From Pseudomonas sp. Tri1 (GTDB lineage: Bacteria; Pseudomonadota; Gammaproteobacteria; Pseudomonadales; Pseudomonadaceae), in assembly GCF_017968885.1 (NCBI RefSeq), contig NZ_CP072913.1, forward strand, positions 4,814,501 through 4,878,500: a stretch of DNA of 64,000 nucleotides, in the 5' to 3' direction. Position numbers and translations under genes: made by a program. Under the pieces are notes generated by a model. That model worked only from the letters and a program-made list of their open reading frames with translations. It searched no databases and was not told where the DNA came from. Positions 55,111 through 64,000 of the stretch are shown piece after piece; position 1 is the first letter of the stretch; each line of letters begins with the position of its first letter.

Positions 55111-56082
55111 TCACAGCGGTTTTTTCTGCCGCAGTTCAACGCCATTCTTGATCGCCACGATTTCGGCCAGCAGCGACAAGGCGATTTCCGCCGGGGTGTG
55201 ACTGCCGATGTGCAAGCCGATCGGCCCATGCAAGCGTGCAATGGCCTCTGCAGACAAGCCTAGCTGAGCCAGATTTTCCCGGCGCTTTTGACTGTTGACC
55301 CGCGAGCCCAGGGCGCCGACATAAAAAGCCCTGGAGTCCAGGGCTGTGAGCAGCGCCATGTCGTCCAGGCGCGGATCATGGGTCAAGGCGACGATGGCCG
55401 TGCGCTCGTCGGTCTGGATACTCAACACGGCCTCGTCGGGCATCCCCGAGACGAAACGGCCATGCTGCTCTTCCCAACCGTAGACAAACTCCTTGCGCGG
55501 ATCGCAGATCAGCACTTCGAAGTCCAGCAGCCGGGCCATCTCCGCCACGTAGCGCGACAGTTGCCCCGCGCCGATCAGCAACAACCGCCAACGTGGGCCA
55601 TAAATGGCCCGCAGGACCTGCCCATCGAACACCAGGGCGTCGGTCTTGCTGGCCGGGGTCAGGACGACACGACCGCTGGCGACGGTCAGCTCACGGGCGA
55701 CGATTTCATGGGCTTCGCAGCGCTCCAACAGTTCAGCGACCCACTGTGGGTCGCCGACCCGCTCCTCTGTCAGGCGCAAGGTGCCACCGCACGGCAGGCC
55801 GAAGCGCGCCGCCTCTTCGCGAGTGACGCCATAGGTGATCAGTTGCACCGGCGGACCATCCGCCGGAATACGGCCGTCATGGAGCCGGGCGATGAGGTCA
55901 TCCTCGACACAACCGCCCGACACCGAACCAATCACCACGCCATCCTCACGCAGGGCGAGCATTGCACCTGGCGGCCTCGGCGCGGTACCCCATGTCTGGA
56001 CCACGGTGAACAGCACTACCCGCTGCCCTGCGCGGCGCCACTCGAGCACGCTGCGCAGGACATTCAGATCAACGCTGTCCAT
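55111..56082 (-). CDS. XdhC/CoxI-family molybdenum cofactor maturation protein
   Basis: A 323-residue protein of the XdhC family, which binds and sulphurates molybdenum cofactor and inserts it into hydroxylases. An N-terminal XdhC domain (GSVSGGCVEDDL, CGGTLRL) is followed by a Rossmann-like domain (LLIGAGQLSRYVAEMA). The ATG at 56082 shares a base with the stop of the large subunit (TGATG), so it is made with its client. Confidence 0.92.
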   Translation of the reverse strand: MDSVDLNVLRSVLEWRRAGQRVVLFTVVQTWGTAPRPPGAMLALREDGVVIGSVSGGCVEDDLIARLHDGRIPADGPPVQLITYGVTREEAARFGLPCGGTLRLTEERVGDPQWVAELLERCEAHEIVARELTVASGRVVLTPASKTDALVFDGQVLRAIYGPRWRLLLIGAGQLSRYVAEMARLLDFEVLICDPRKEFVYGWEEQHGRFVSGMPDEAVLSIQTDERTAIVALTHDPRLDDMALLTALDSRAFYVGALGSRVNSQKRRENLAQLGLSAEAIARLHGPIGLHIGSHTPAEIALSLLAEIVAIKNGVELRQKKPL

Positions 56083-58397
56083 CAGGCTTTGGCCTGTTGC
56101 CAGCCTTGCAGCTGATAGCGCACAGGCAGGTTGCGGATGCGCTTGCCGGTGGCGGCAAAAATCGCGTTGCACAACGCCGGCGCAATCGGCGGCACGCCCG
56201 GCTCACCGACACCGCCCAATGGCACTTCGCCCGGCGGCGTGACCAGATGCACTGCCACTTCCTTGGGCGCCAAGGACATGCGCGCCACTTCGTACATGTG
56301 GAAATTGTCCTGCTGCACTTTGCCGTCCTTGAAGCTGATTTCCCCCACCATCGCGTTACCCAGGCCCATGACACAGGCACCTTCGAACTGGGAGCGAATG
56401 CGCTCGGGGTTGATCTGTGGGCCGCAGTCCACGGCAATGTCCGCCTTGTGCACGATCACCGTGCCATCGTCCTTGACCTCCACCTCGATCACCGCCGCCA
56501 CGTAGGTCACAAAGCTGTAGTGCACCGCCAGTCCCAGGCCACGGCCCTTGGGCAGTTTTCGCCCCCAACCGGCAGCCTTCGCAGCGGTTTCCAGCACCGT
56601 GCGAATCCGCGCAGTATCGATGGGGTAACGTTCGGGGGATTCGCCGTAGTTCCATTCTTCGCTCAAGGTGCGCGGATCGATCTTACGGTCCGGCCCGAGC
56701 AATTTGACCTGGTACTTCAGCGGATCCTGGCCGGCCTTGTGGGCCAATTCGTCGATGAAACTCTGGATCGCAAAACCGTGGGGGATGTTCGACACCGAGC
56801 GATACCAGCCCACCCGGGCATGGGCCACCGCTTCGGGGTTTTCCAGGCGCAGGTTGGGAATGGCGTAGGCCATGTTGGTCACGCCCATGCCTATTTCGAA
56901 CGGTGCTTCATGGGTCATGCCCGGCGCAAACAACGCGGTGATGCTCGGGGCTACGGTGCGGTGCAGCCAGCCGGACGGCATGCCGTCCTGGTTCAGGCCG
57001 GCCTTCAGGTATTCGACCGACACCGTGTGGAAATACGAGTGATGGATGTCGTCCTCGCGGGTCCATTGCACTCGTATCGGCTGGCCTGGAAATTCCTTGG
57101 CGAGCACGGCCGCTTCGACGACGAAATCGGGCTTGGACTTGCGTCCGAAACCGCCACCGAGCAACGTGATGTTTACCGTGACCTTGTCGAAAGGAATTCC
57201 CAATCGTTCGGCGATACGCTCACGGGTCACTTGTGGGGCCTGGCTCGGTGCCCAGGCTTCGCACTGGCCATCCTTGAAACGGGCGACGGCGACCATCGGC
57301 TCCATCGGCGACTGAGACAGGTGCGGCAAGTAATACGAAGCTTCCAGGGTTGAATCGGCCTTGGCCAGCGCGTCGTCGAGGTCACCGGTGCTGCGTACGA
57401 CTTTTCCGGGATTGAGGGCAGCCGCTTCCAATTCCTTACGATAGGCGATGGAGTCATAACCGGCATTCGGTCCGTCGTCCCACTCGATCTTCAGCGCTTC
57501 ACGCCCCTTGATCGCCGCCCAGGTGTTTTTCGCCACCACCGCCACACCGCCCAGGGGCTGGAATTCCGAGGGCAACGGGCGGCCTTCGATCGGCACCACC
57601 TTGACCACGCCCGGTACTTTCAGCGCGGCGCTGCTGTCCACGGTCTTGACCTTGCCACCATAGACCGCTGGGCGAGCCACGACAGCGTAGAGCATGCCAT
57701 CGAAATGCACGTCGGCACCGTACACGGCACGGCCATTGACGATGTCTTCACCGTCGATGGCCCGGGTCGCTTCCTTGCCGATGTAGCGAAATTCCGCAGG
57801 CTGCTTGAGGCGCAAGCTGTCACGGGCCGGCACCGGCAAGGCACTGGCGGCGGCGGCCAAAGCGCCATAGCCCAATTCGCGACCGGAAGGTTGGTGCAAC
57901 ACTTTGTGCAATTGAGCGCGACATTCAGCCACCGGGACATTCCACTGCGCAGCGGCGGCCTGCTCCAGCATGGTCCGGGCGGCAGCGCCGCAACGGCGCA
58001 TCGGCTCATACCAGTGACGCATGCTGCGAGAGCCGTCGGTGTCCTGGTTGCCGAAGCGCGCTTCATCGGCCGGCGCCTGCTTGACCAGTACCCGCGCCCA
58101 GTCGGCCTCCAGCTCATCGGCCACTACCATGCTCAGGCTGGTGCGCACGCCCTGCCCCATTTCCGAACGGTTGCAGATCACCGTCACGCTGCCGTCGGCG
58201 GCAATGCTCACGTACACCTTGGGGTCGTCGACCGCACCATGGGGCATGCCCTCGGCGCCGAATTTCTTTTCCTCGGCAAAGGCCTCCGGCAGGCCCCAAC
58301 TGGCGGCCAGCACGAGCACACCGGTGGCGCTCGCACCTTTGAGGAAACCACGACGACTGAGATTGCTCAGCACAAAATCATTGGGCAAGCGGCTCAT
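56082..58397 (-). CDS. Molybdopterin-binding subunit of an isoquinoline 1-oxidoreductase-like hydroxylase (IorB type)
   Basis: A 771-residue catalytic subunit. The N-terminus has a Tat signal (SRRGFLKG, Arg15-Arg16) and a hydrophobic stretch, so the folded, cofactor-loaded enzyme is exported or membrane-anchored. The active-site glutamate lies in [10 protein letters not shown] near the C-terminus. Family members oxidise N-heterocycles or aldehydes and pass electrons to the 2Fe-2S subunit. The substrate here is not known. Confidence 0.92.
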   Translation of the reverse strand: MSRLPNDFVLSNLSRRGFLKGASATGVLVLAASWGLPEAFAEEKKFGAEGMPHGAVDDPKVYVSIAADGSVTVICNRSEMGQGVRTSLSMVVADELEADWARVLVKQAPADEARFGNQDTDGSRSMRHWYEPMRRCGAAARTMLEQAAAAQWNVPVAECRAQLHKVLHQPSGRELGYGALAAAASALPVPARDSLRLKQPAEFRYIGKEATRAIDGEDIVNGRAVYGADVHFDGMLYAVVARPAVYGGKVKTVDSSAALKVPGVVKVVPIEGRPLPSEFQPLGGVAVVAKNTWAAIKGREALKIEWDDGPNAGYDSIAYRKELEAAALNPGKVVRSTGDLDDALAKADSTLEASYYLPHLSQSPMEPMVAVARFKDGQCEAWAPSQAPQVTRERIAERLGIPFDKVTVNITLLGGGFGRKSKPDFVVEAAVLAKEFPGQPIRVQWTREDDIHHSYFHTVSVEYLKAGLNQDGMPSGWLHRTVAPSITALFAPGMTHEAPFEIGMGVTNMAYAIPNLRLENPEAVAHARVGWYRSVSNIPHGFAIQSFIDELAHKAGQDPLKYQVKLLGPDRKIDPRTLSEEWNYGESPERYPIDTARIRTVLETAAKAAGWGRKLPKGRGLGLAVHYSFVTYVAAVIEVEVKDDGTVIVHKADIAVDCGPQINPERIRSQFEGACVMGLGNAMVGEISFKDGKVQQDNFHMYEVARMSLAPKEVAVHLVTPPGEVPLGGVGEPGVPPIAPALCNAIFAATGKRIRNLPVRYQLQGWQQAKA

Positions 58398-58864
58398 GCC
58401 TTGGCCTCCTTCAGGTGAGTGGAGGCCTGGCGGATCGCGGTCTTGATCCGGTTATAGGTGCCACAGCGGCAGATGTTGCCGACCATGGCTTCTTCGATCT
58501 GCTCATCGCTCGGGTTGGGGTTGGTCTTGAGCAAGGCGGTCGCGGACATGATCTGCCCGCCCTGGCAGTAGCCGCACTGGGCCACGGCGCTATCGAGCCA
58601 GGCCTTCTGGACGATCTGCCCGACCGGATCGGCATGCAGCGCGTCGATGGTGCTGACATCTTGCCCATTCACAGAGCCGATCGGCGTAATGCAACTGCGC
58701 GCCGGGGCGCCATCGATGTGGATGGTGCACGCGCCGCACAGGCCCATGCCACAGCCGAATTTGGTGCCGTTGTAACCGGCCACGTCCCGAATGGCCCACA
58801 GCAGTGGCATGTCCTCGGTCACATCCAGTTGATGGTCTTTTCCATTGAGTTTCAGGGTAATCAT
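58394..58864 (-). CDS. (2Fe-2S) subunit of the molybdo-hydroxylase (IorA type)
   Basis: A 156-residue iron-sulphur protein with two clusters: plant-type at Cys38, 43, 46 and 58 (CGMGLCGAC) and the helical-domain cluster at Cys97, 100, 132 and 134 (CGYCQGG, CRC). It relays electrons from the molybdenum centre. It lacks its own signal and probably rides with the Tat-exported large subunit, which it overlaps by 4 bp. The ATG at 58864 is preferred. Confidence 0.94.
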   Translation of the reverse strand: MITLKLNGKDHQLDVTEDMPLLWAIRDVAGYNGTKFGCGMGLCGACTIHIDGAPARSCITPIGSVNGQDVSTIDALHADPVGQIVQKAWLDSAVAQCGYCQGGQIMSATALLKTNPNPSDEQIEEAMVGNICRCGTYNRIKTAIRQASTHLKEAKA

Positions 58865-59048
58865 GGGCACGCCCGCATAGTTATCGAGTTATGGGGTCGA
58901 GCAATCTGCCGTTTGGGTGACGGTTCGGTTGTCGCAGACTGGCTCAGGCTGATCGGGCTCTCTTACGCATACGCACGCAGGCGTCTGCATCGGGCCTTAA
59001 GGATGCAAGGATCGCATCGTCAGCGAGCTAAATTAACCCAGGATCAAG

Positions 59049-59108
59049 CAAAACGCCCTGCACAATCCTGCACAAATGATCGTGCGCAGGGTGTGCAGGG
59101 CGTTTTTT
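59049..59108. terminator. Terminator of the exbB-murB operon
   Basis: A 14-bp inverted repeat (AAACGCCCTGCACA and its complement) with an internal loop that itself repeats CCTGCACA, flanked by T-tracts. In the minus direction it lies 23 bp after the murB stop codon. It could work on both strands. Confidence 0.75.
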
Positions 59109-59130
59109 CAGGCGCTTGCGAAAGCCCGGC

Positions 59131-60150
59131 TCAATACCGATTGGGCTCCATTTCCAGCTCGACCTGGAAACGCTCGGCAATGTCTTTCTGGATACGCAGG
59201 GCCAGTTCCAACAGTTGCGGGCCCGTGGCCTTGCCGTAGTTGACCAGCACCAACGCCTGCAACTTATGCACCCCAGCGTCACCTTCGCGAAAGCCCTTCC
59301 AGCCGGCGTGCTCGATCAACCAGCCGGCGGCGATTTTCATCTGCCCTTCAGGCTGTGGATAAGCCACCAGGTCCGGGTATTTCACCTTGAGTTGAGCCAC
59401 GTGCGTGGCCGGCACCAGCGGGTTCTTGAAGAAACTGCCAGCGTTGCCCAGCACGGCCGGGTCCGGGAGTTTTTCGCTGCGGATGCTGCAAATGGCCCGA
59501 CTGACATCGGTGGGTGTAGCGTGCTCGATGCCCTGCTCGGTCAACCGTTGACGCACCGGACCGTACTCCAGGTGCAGGTGCGCGGCGCGACTGAGGGCAA
59601 AGCGCACCCGCAGGATCAGCCAACGTCCCACTTGCTGTTTGAACAGACTGTCGCGGTAGGCGAAACGGCATTCTTCAAGGGTGAAATCGCGCAGCTCACC
59701 GGTCTGGCGATCCAGCGCGGTAAGGCCGGCGAACACGTCCTTGATCTCTACGCCGTAGGCGCCGATGTTTTGCATCGGTGCCGCCCCGACCGTACCGGGA
59801 ATCAGGCTGAGGTTTTCCAATCCCGCCCAACCTTGCGCCAGTGTGTGCTGGACGAAAGGATGCCACGGCTCCCCTGCTTCGGCTTCGACCACCACGCGTT
59901 CGCCGTCATCGCTGAGCAGGCGAATGCCGTGGCTGGCCATGCGCAGCACCAGCGCATCGATATCGCCGGTCAGCAGCAGGTTGCTGCCGCCGCCGATCAC
60001 CAGCAACGGCACCTCATGCTCGGATGCATAGGCCAACGCCTCGCGAACATCGCCATCGCTGTGAGCTTCGGCAAACAACCGGGCAGTGACGTCCACCCCG
60101 AAACTGTTGAAAGGCTTGAGGCTGACGCCCGCCCGTACCTGCAAGGTCAT
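59131..60150 (-). CDS. murB: UDP-N-acetylenolpyruvoylglucosamine reductase
   Basis: The 339-residue flavoenzyme that makes UDP-MurNAc in peptidoglycan synthesis. VIGGGSNLLL and IPGTVGAAPMQNIGAYG form the FAD site, and the catalytic Ser lies in GNAGSFFKNP. It is the type I (E. coli) form. It overlaps the phosphatase gene by 4 bp at the end of a compact envelope operon. Confidence 0.96.
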   Translation of the reverse strand: MTLQVRAGVSLKPFNSFGVDVTARLFAEAHSDGDVREALAYASEHEVPLLVIGGGSNLLLTGDIDALVLRMASHGIRLLSDDGERVVVEAEAGEPWHPFVQHTLAQGWAGLENLSLIPGTVGAAPMQNIGAYGVEIKDVFAGLTALDRQTGELRDFTLEECRFAYRDSLFKQQVGRWLILRVRFALSRAAHLHLEYGPVRQRLTEQGIEHATPTDVSRAICSIRSEKLPDPAVLGNAGSFFKNPLVPATHVAQLKVKYPDLVAYPQPEGQMKIAAGWLIEHAGWKGFREGDAGVHKLQALVLVNYGKATGPQLLELALRIQKDIAERFQVELEMEPNRY

Positions 60151-60611
60151 AACCGCCCCTTCAATTCGATCACCAGGCGATCCGTGGCGCGTTCGATCAG
60201 GTCCAACACCTGCTCGAAGCCCTGCTCACCGTCGTAGTACGGGTCCGGCACATCATCGAGTTCAGCCTCGTAGCGACGCAGGAACAGGTCCAGCTCGGCC
60301 CTGGCATTGGCCGGTTGCAGGGCCTTGAGGTGGCGCAGGTTGCTGCTGTCCATCGCCAGGATCAGGTCGTAGGCGGCGAAGTCGGCACGGGTCACCTGTT
60401 GCGCGCGCTGGGCCGACAGGTCGTAGCCACGCCGCAGGGCCGCAGCCTGACTGCGCTTGTCCGGAGCCTTGCCGACGTGCCAGTCACCGGTGCCGGCGGA
60501 AGCCACTTCCACCTGCCCGGCCAACCCGGCTTCGCGCAGCTTATGCCGCAGGATGCCCTCGGCGGTGGGCGAGCGGCAGATGTTGCCGAGGCAGACGAAC
60601 AGAACCCGCAT
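60147..60611 (-). CDS. Low-molecular-weight protein tyrosine phosphatase
   Basis: A 154-residue phosphatase. The P-loop is VCLGNICRSP with nucleophile Cys7 and Arg13, and the general acid is in DVPDPYYDG. The ATG at 60611 overlaps the kdsB stop (TGATG). Bacterial members often control capsule or envelope kinases; the target here is unknown. Confidence 0.94.
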   Translation of the reverse strand: MRVLFVCLGNICRSPTAEGILRHKLREAGLAGQVEVASAGTGDWHVGKAPDKRSQAAALRRGYDLSAQRAQQVTRADFAAYDLILAMDSSNLRHLKALQPANARAELDLFLRRYEAELDDVPDPYYDGEQGFEQVLDLIERATDRLVIELKGRL

Positions 60612-61375
60612 CAGGCCTCCAGCAGGCGACGAACGCGCTCGAGGTCTTCGGCAGTGTCCACGCCGGTCGGCGGGGCGATCAGTGCATCGGCAACATGGAT
60701 CCGCACGCCATGCCACAGGGCACGCAGCTGTTCCAGGGATTCAGTGCTTTCCAGCCAGCATGGACCCCAGGCGACGAAGTCCTGGAGGAAACCGGCGCGG
60801 TAGGCATAGATACCAATGTGGCGGCGGTACGGCACGCCTTCGGGCAGCACATCGGGGTTCTGGGCAAACGCGTCCCGGGCCCAAGGCAGTATCGCGCGGC
60901 TGAAAGTCAGCGCCAGGCCGTTGATGTCACTGACAACCTTGACCACGCTGGGGTTGAACAGGGTCTGCACATCCTCGATCGGCTCGGCCAGGGTGGCCAT
61001 GCGCGCCTCGGTGTGGGCCGCCAGGTTCGCGGCGACCTGATCGATCACGCTGGGCGGGATCAACGGCTCGTCGCCCTGTACATTGACCACGATGGCGTCG
61101 GGCTCCAGCCCCAGTTTCTCGGCGACTTCCGCCAGGCGATCGGTGCCGGAACTGTGATCTTCGCGAGTCAGGACCACCTCGGCGCCAAAGCCCTTGCAGG
61201 CTTCCACGATGCGCGCATCGTCGGTCGCCACCACCACGCGCTGGGCGCTGCTCTTGCAGGCCTGTTCCCAGACATGCTGGATCATCGGCTTGCCTGCAAT
61301 CAACAGCAAGGGTTTGCCTGGCAGGCGCGTCGAGGCAAAACGCGACGGAATGACAACGGTAAAGGCAGCAGTCAT
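60611..61375 (-). CDS. kdsB: 3-deoxy-manno-octulosonate cytidylyltransferase
   Basis: A 254-residue enzyme that activates Kdo as CMP-Kdo for lipopolysaccharide inner core. [16 protein letters not shown] and [11 protein letters not shown] are the family motifs. It overlaps trm112 by 4 bp and shares its stop with the phosphatase start. Confidence 0.97.
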   Translation of the reverse strand: MTAAFTVVIPSRFASTRLPGKPLLLIAGKPMIQHVWEQACKSSAQRVVVATDDARIVEACKGFGAEVVLTREDHSSGTDRLAEVAEKLGLEPDAIVVNVQGDEPLIPPSVIDQVAANLAAHTEARMATLAEPIEDVQTLFNPSVVKVVSDINGLALTFSRAILPWARDAFAQNPDVLPEGVPYRRHIGIYAYRAGFLQDFVAWGPCWLESTESLEQLRALWHGVRIHVADALIAPPTGVDTAEDLERVRRLLEA

Positions 61376-61557
61376 TTATCCAGACGCTCGTCGGTGGTCA
61401 GGGTGCGGGCTTCGCTTTCGAGCATCACCGGGATGCCATCGCGAATCGGGTAGGCCAGGCCAGCGCCCTTGCTGATCAGTTCGGTCTTGTCGGCGCTGAG
61501 CTTGAGCGGGCCTTTGCAGACCGGGCAGGCCAGAATGTCGAGCAATTTGGTGTCCAT
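61372..61557 (-). CDS. Trm112-family small zinc-binding-like protein
   Basis: A 61-residue protein, [18 protein letters not shown]. Only the first CPVC pair of cysteines is present, as in other bacterial Trm112 (YcaR) proteins. Its eukaryotic relatives activate methyltransferases; the bacterial role is unclear. It is always found between lpxK and kdsB. Confidence 0.93.
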   Translation of the reverse strand: MDTKLLDILACPVCKGPLKLSADKTELISKGAGLAYPIRDGIPVMLESEARTLTTDERLDK

Positions 61558-61579
61558 GGAATTCCCCTGGATAAAAGGT

Positions 61580-62590
61580 TTAAGGCAAAAGCCGATCCGG
61601 CAACAGGCGCATCAACTGTGTGTCGAACCAGGCCGCGAAGGCCGGCGACGGCGCTGCGTCTACCGCCAGGTACCACCAGTCAGACGCGGCGAAGGCACGG
61701 CATTTGACCGCGTCCTTTTCCGTCATGACCACTGGCAACGAAGGCGTGAAATTCAACGCCTGGGCGCTGTATTCGGCATGGTCGGCAAACCCGTGCGGTA
61801 TTGGCCGCCAGTGTAGCGTTTCGAGGGTCTTGAAGAAACGCTGGGGGTTGCCGATGCCGGCCACGGCGTGCAGGGCCTGGCCGGGTGGAAAATGATCGAG
61901 CGGACGACGTTCGCCACTGGCCAGGTTCACCAGCGCGGTGGGCCGCAACTCGAAGGCGAAACCGTCTTCGCGGTCGGCACTGGCGCCGTTGTAAAGCACG
62001 GCGTCGACCGATTGCAGGCGCTCGACCGGTTCGCGCAACGGACCGGCAGGCAGACAACGCCGGTTACCCAGGCCACGGGCGTTGTCGATCAACACCAGTT
62101 CAAGGTCCCGGGCCATCCGATAATGCTGCATGCCGTCATCGGACAGGATCAGGTCCAGCGGCTCGGCTTGCAGCAGCGCCCGGACCGCGCGGCTGCGATC
62201 GGGATCGATCATCAACGGCACGCCAGTGCGCTGTACGATCAATAGCGGTTCGTCGCCCGCGAGGTTGGCGCCCTGCTCGGCCTCGACCCGCCACGGCAGT
62301 TGCGGCGGCTGGGCGCCGTAACCCCGGCTGACCACCCCGACCCGCAAGCCACTGCGCTGGCAGTGCTGGATCATCCACAGGATCAACGGCGTCTTGCCGG
62401 TGCCGCCGACCGTGATGTTGCCGACCACGATCAGTGGCACGGGCGGTTGGTAGATCTGGCCCTCTCCCGCCAGGAAGCGCTCACGCTTACCCACTACCAC
62501 CCGCCGGTACAGCCACTCCAGCGGCCGCAGCAATGTCAGGGCTGGGTGACCGTCGTACCACGCGGCAAGCAAGCGATCGGACATGGCCAT
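61580..62590 (-). CDS. lpxK: Tetraacyldisaccharide 4'-kinase
   Basis: A membrane-associated kinase of about 336 residues that adds the 4'-phosphate to lipid A. The P-loop VGGTGKT is at residues 61-67. An ATG at 62590 overlaps the exbD stop (TGATG); a second ATG two codons later is equally likely as the start. It links lipid A synthesis with the Kdo gene kdsB downstream. Confidence 0.95.
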   Translation of the reverse strand: MAMSDRLLAAWYDGHPALTLLRPLEWLYRRVVVGKRERFLAGEGQIYQPPVPLIVVGNITVGGTGKTPLILWMIQHCQRSGLRVGVVSRGYGAQPPQLPWRVEAEQGANLAGDEPLLIVQRTGVPLMIDPDRSRAVRALLQAEPLDLILSDDGMQHYRMARDLELVLIDNARGLGNRRCLPAGPLREPVERLQSVDAVLYNGASADREDGFAFELRPTALVNLASGERRPLDHFPPGQALHAVAGIGNPQRFFKTLETLHWRPIPHGFADHAEYSAQALNFTPSLPVVMTEKDAVKCRAFAASDWWYLAVDAAPSPAFAAWFDTQLMRLLPDRLLP

Positions 62591-63018
62591 CAGGGTGCAG
62601 GCGCCGCCTCGACCGTGGTCATGCGCAGATGGCTGAAGCCGAGCTTGCCGGCCGCGTCCATGGCGGTGATGACCGATTGATGAGGGGTCTTGCCATCGGC
62701 GCTGATGGACAGCGGCAGGTTGGTGTCGCCGCCGGACTCCTTCTGCAGGGCGTCGATCAGGCTCGCCAGGTCACTCTTTGGGAGCAACTGGTTGTTCACC
62801 GAGAACGCCCCTTCGGCGCTGATGGTGATTTCCAGGTTCTTGGTTTGCTGGTCTTCGGCCGGTGAGCCACTGACGGCTTGCGGCAATTCAACCTTGAGCT
62901 GGGTTTCCCGGGTGAAGGTGGTGGTCACGACGAAAAACAGCAGCAGGATGAACACCACGTCAATCAGCGACGCGAGGTTGATCTCGATGTTTTCCCGAGG
63001 CTTGCGGCGGAATTTCAC
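62590..63018 (-). CDS. exbD: ExbD-type biopolymer transport protein
   Basis: A 142-residue protein with one membrane span (about residues 16-36) carrying the proton-path Asp in [13 protein letters not shown], then a periplasmic domain. It forms a proton-driven motor with ExbB. The genes are not next to tonB; in this envelope operon position the pair could energise another partner. Confidence 0.93.
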   Translation of the reverse strand: MKFRRKPRENIEINLASLIDVVFILLLFFVVTTTFTRETQLKVELPQAVSGSPAEDQQTKNLEITISAEGAFSVNNQLLPKSDLASLIDALQKESGGDTNLPLSISADGKTPHQSVITAMDAAGKLGFSHLRMTTVEAAPAP

Positions 63019-63650
63019 TTCTTGCCCCCGGCCAGGTCCACGTCACGGTCGCCTTGCACCACCTCGACCAGCTTGATGGCTTCCTGCTCCATGCCCACCA
63101 CGAGCTCGTCGATGCGCCGTTGCAGGAACCGATGGAAAAATACCGAAGGGATCCCCACCATCAGGCCCGCGGCGGTGGTGATCAGGGCCTTGGAAATACC
63201 ACCGGCCAATACCGAGGCGTTGGTGGTCATGCCGGAGCCGGTGAACGCGCTGAAAATGTCGATCATGCCCAGCACCGTCCCCAGCAGGCCCAGCAACGGG
63301 GCCATGGCGGCGATGGTGCCCAGGGCGTTGATATAGCGCTCCAGTTCATGGATGACGCGAGCGGCGGCCTCCTCGATGCATTCCTTCATGATCTCGCGAC
63401 CATGCTTGGAATTGGCCAGGCCCGCGGCGAGGATTTCGCCCAGGGGCGAACTGGCCCGCAGCTCCTTGAGCTTGTCCTTGTTCAGTTGCTTGTCCTTGAT
63501 CCAGACCCACACCTGCCCCAGCAGATGCTCCGGGGTCACGCGGCTGGCCCGCAGGGTCCACAGGCGTTCGGCAACGATACCCAGTGCCGCGATGGAACTC
63601 AGAATGATCGGCAACATCATCCAGCCGCCGGATTTGACCAATTCCCACAC
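63015..63650 (-). CDS. exbB: MotA/TolQ/ExbB proton channel protein
   Basis: A 211-residue channel subunit with three membrane spans; AAMAPLLGLLGTVLGMIDIF is the conserved second-span motif. The GTG at 63650, after GAGGGGG, starts the usual MWELVKSGGWMMLP; an in-frame ATG at 63680 adds ten residues but has no ribosome site. It overlaps exbD by 4 bp and lies 96 bp after comEC. Confidence 0.92.
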   Translation of the reverse strand: MWELVKSGGWMMLPIILSSIAALGIVAERLWTLRASRVTPEHLLGQVWVWIKDKQLNKDKLKELRASSPLGEILAAGLANSKHGREIMKECIEEAAARVIHELERYINALGTIAAMAPLLGLLGTVLGMIDIFSAFTGSGMTTNASVLAGGISKALITTAAGLMVGIPSVFFHRFLQRRIDELVVGMEQEAIKLVEVVQGDRDVDLAGGKK

Positions 63651-63746
63651 AGTGACAGCCCCCTCGAAAAAGTGCGCCACTTTATCATACAGACTCGCCT
63701 TGGAGGCCCGACCTGCCGATAAGTCCGTCGCGGGAGCTGACCCCGG

Positions 63747-64000
63747 TCAATGTTCGGTCCGCAGCCCCGCAGACGGCGGATCCCGCCAATACCGCCGCTG
63801 CCCGGCCTGGGTGAATGGCGGCTCGAAGGCGCCCAGTTGCAGACGAATGGCGCCCTGTTCAGCACTGTCGTAGATCGCCATGCCCAGCCGTCGGTAACGG
63901 GCGATCACCCGGGGATGGGGATGACCGAACGCATTGCCTTGCCCCCGGGAGATCAGCACCGAATGCGGTTTGAGGCGCGACAACAACGTCATCGACGAGG
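63747..64000 (-). CDS. comEC: DNA internalisation competence protein ComEC/Rec2, C-terminal end
   Basis: The last 84 or so codons of a gene that enters from the right edge. LLSRLKPHSVLISRGQGN and FGHPHPRV match the end of the metallo-beta-lactamase domain of ComEC, the inner-membrane channel for DNA uptake. comEC before exbB matches the order in P. aeruginosa. The rest of the protein is outside the window. Confidence 0.88.
   Translation of the reverse strand, partial: SSMTLLSRLKPHSVLISRGQGNAFGHPHPRVIARYRRLGMAIYDSAEQGAIRLQLGAFEPPFTQAGQRRYWRDPPSAGLRTEH

Overview
The window is a stretch of Pseudomonas chromosome, most like the P. fluorescens group. The evidence is GC-rich coding DNA, about a dozen Pseudomonas-type REP palindromes, and a gene order from TatD to comEC that follows the PAO1 PA2959-PA2984 order as I remember it. 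There is no rRNA, tRNA, insertion sequence, prophage or CRISPR array that I can see. The outermost genes (a thiolase at the left, comEC at the right) are cut by the window edges. Layout. (1) 1-12.1 kb: a partial thiolase; a 31-residue membrane peptide; a secreted cytochrome c; an uncharacterised transglutaminase / alpha-E / circularly permuted ATP-grasp operon; the RNase E inhibitor RraB; several small proteins; a MocR-type regulator with direct-repeat operators; and an OmpA-lipoprotein / DUF4398 / solute-binding operon. (2) 12.2-16.1 kb: etfBA divergent from ETF-ubiquinone oxidoreductase, with a consensus-like PsrA box on a good sigma-70 promoter. Together they pass electrons from acyl-CoA dehydrogenases to quinone. 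(3) 16.2-33.4 kb: an accessory sugar region. It holds an AraC regulator, an alcohol dehydrogenase, an IclR-MFS-dgoD-dgoA-dgoK operon, a few housekeeping inserts, an araFGH sugar ABC transporter, a short-chain aldose dehydrogenase, an SMP-30 lactonase and a FadR/DgoR-like GntR regulator. Read together these could import D-galactose (and L-arabinose) and oxidise galactose by the De Ley-Doudoroff route to pyruvate and glyceraldehyde-3-phosphate. The two operons carry near-identical promoter modules. (4) 33.4-36.8 kb: DUF1285, a DUF4823 lipoprotein, a MoaA paralogue, a TetR regulator and the small RNA RgsA. (5) 36.8-50.4 kb: core genes for TatD, PilZ, DNA polymerase delta', thymidylate kinase, MltG, PabC, fatty-acid synthesis (fabF, acpP, fabG, fabD, plsX), rpmF, yceD, the Maf/YceF pyrophosphatase, SppA, a HAD phosphatase and RluC. 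(6) 50.4-54.3 kb: rne with a leader of about 640 nt and a long repeat-rich C-terminal scaffold. (7) 54.5-58.9 kb: a four-gene molybdenum hydroxylase cluster (cytidylyltransferase-like protein, XdhC, IorB-like, IorA-like) sitting between rne and murB. (8) 59.1-64 kb: the tightly overlapping envelope operon exbB-exbD-lpxK-trm112-kdsB-ptp-murB, preceded by the end of comEC. The most interesting signals are regulatory: the duplicated promoter/operator module of the two galactose operons, including a leftover start codon; a predicted leaderless yceD transcript; the long rne leader; and RgsA lying tail-to-tail with the tatD operon.
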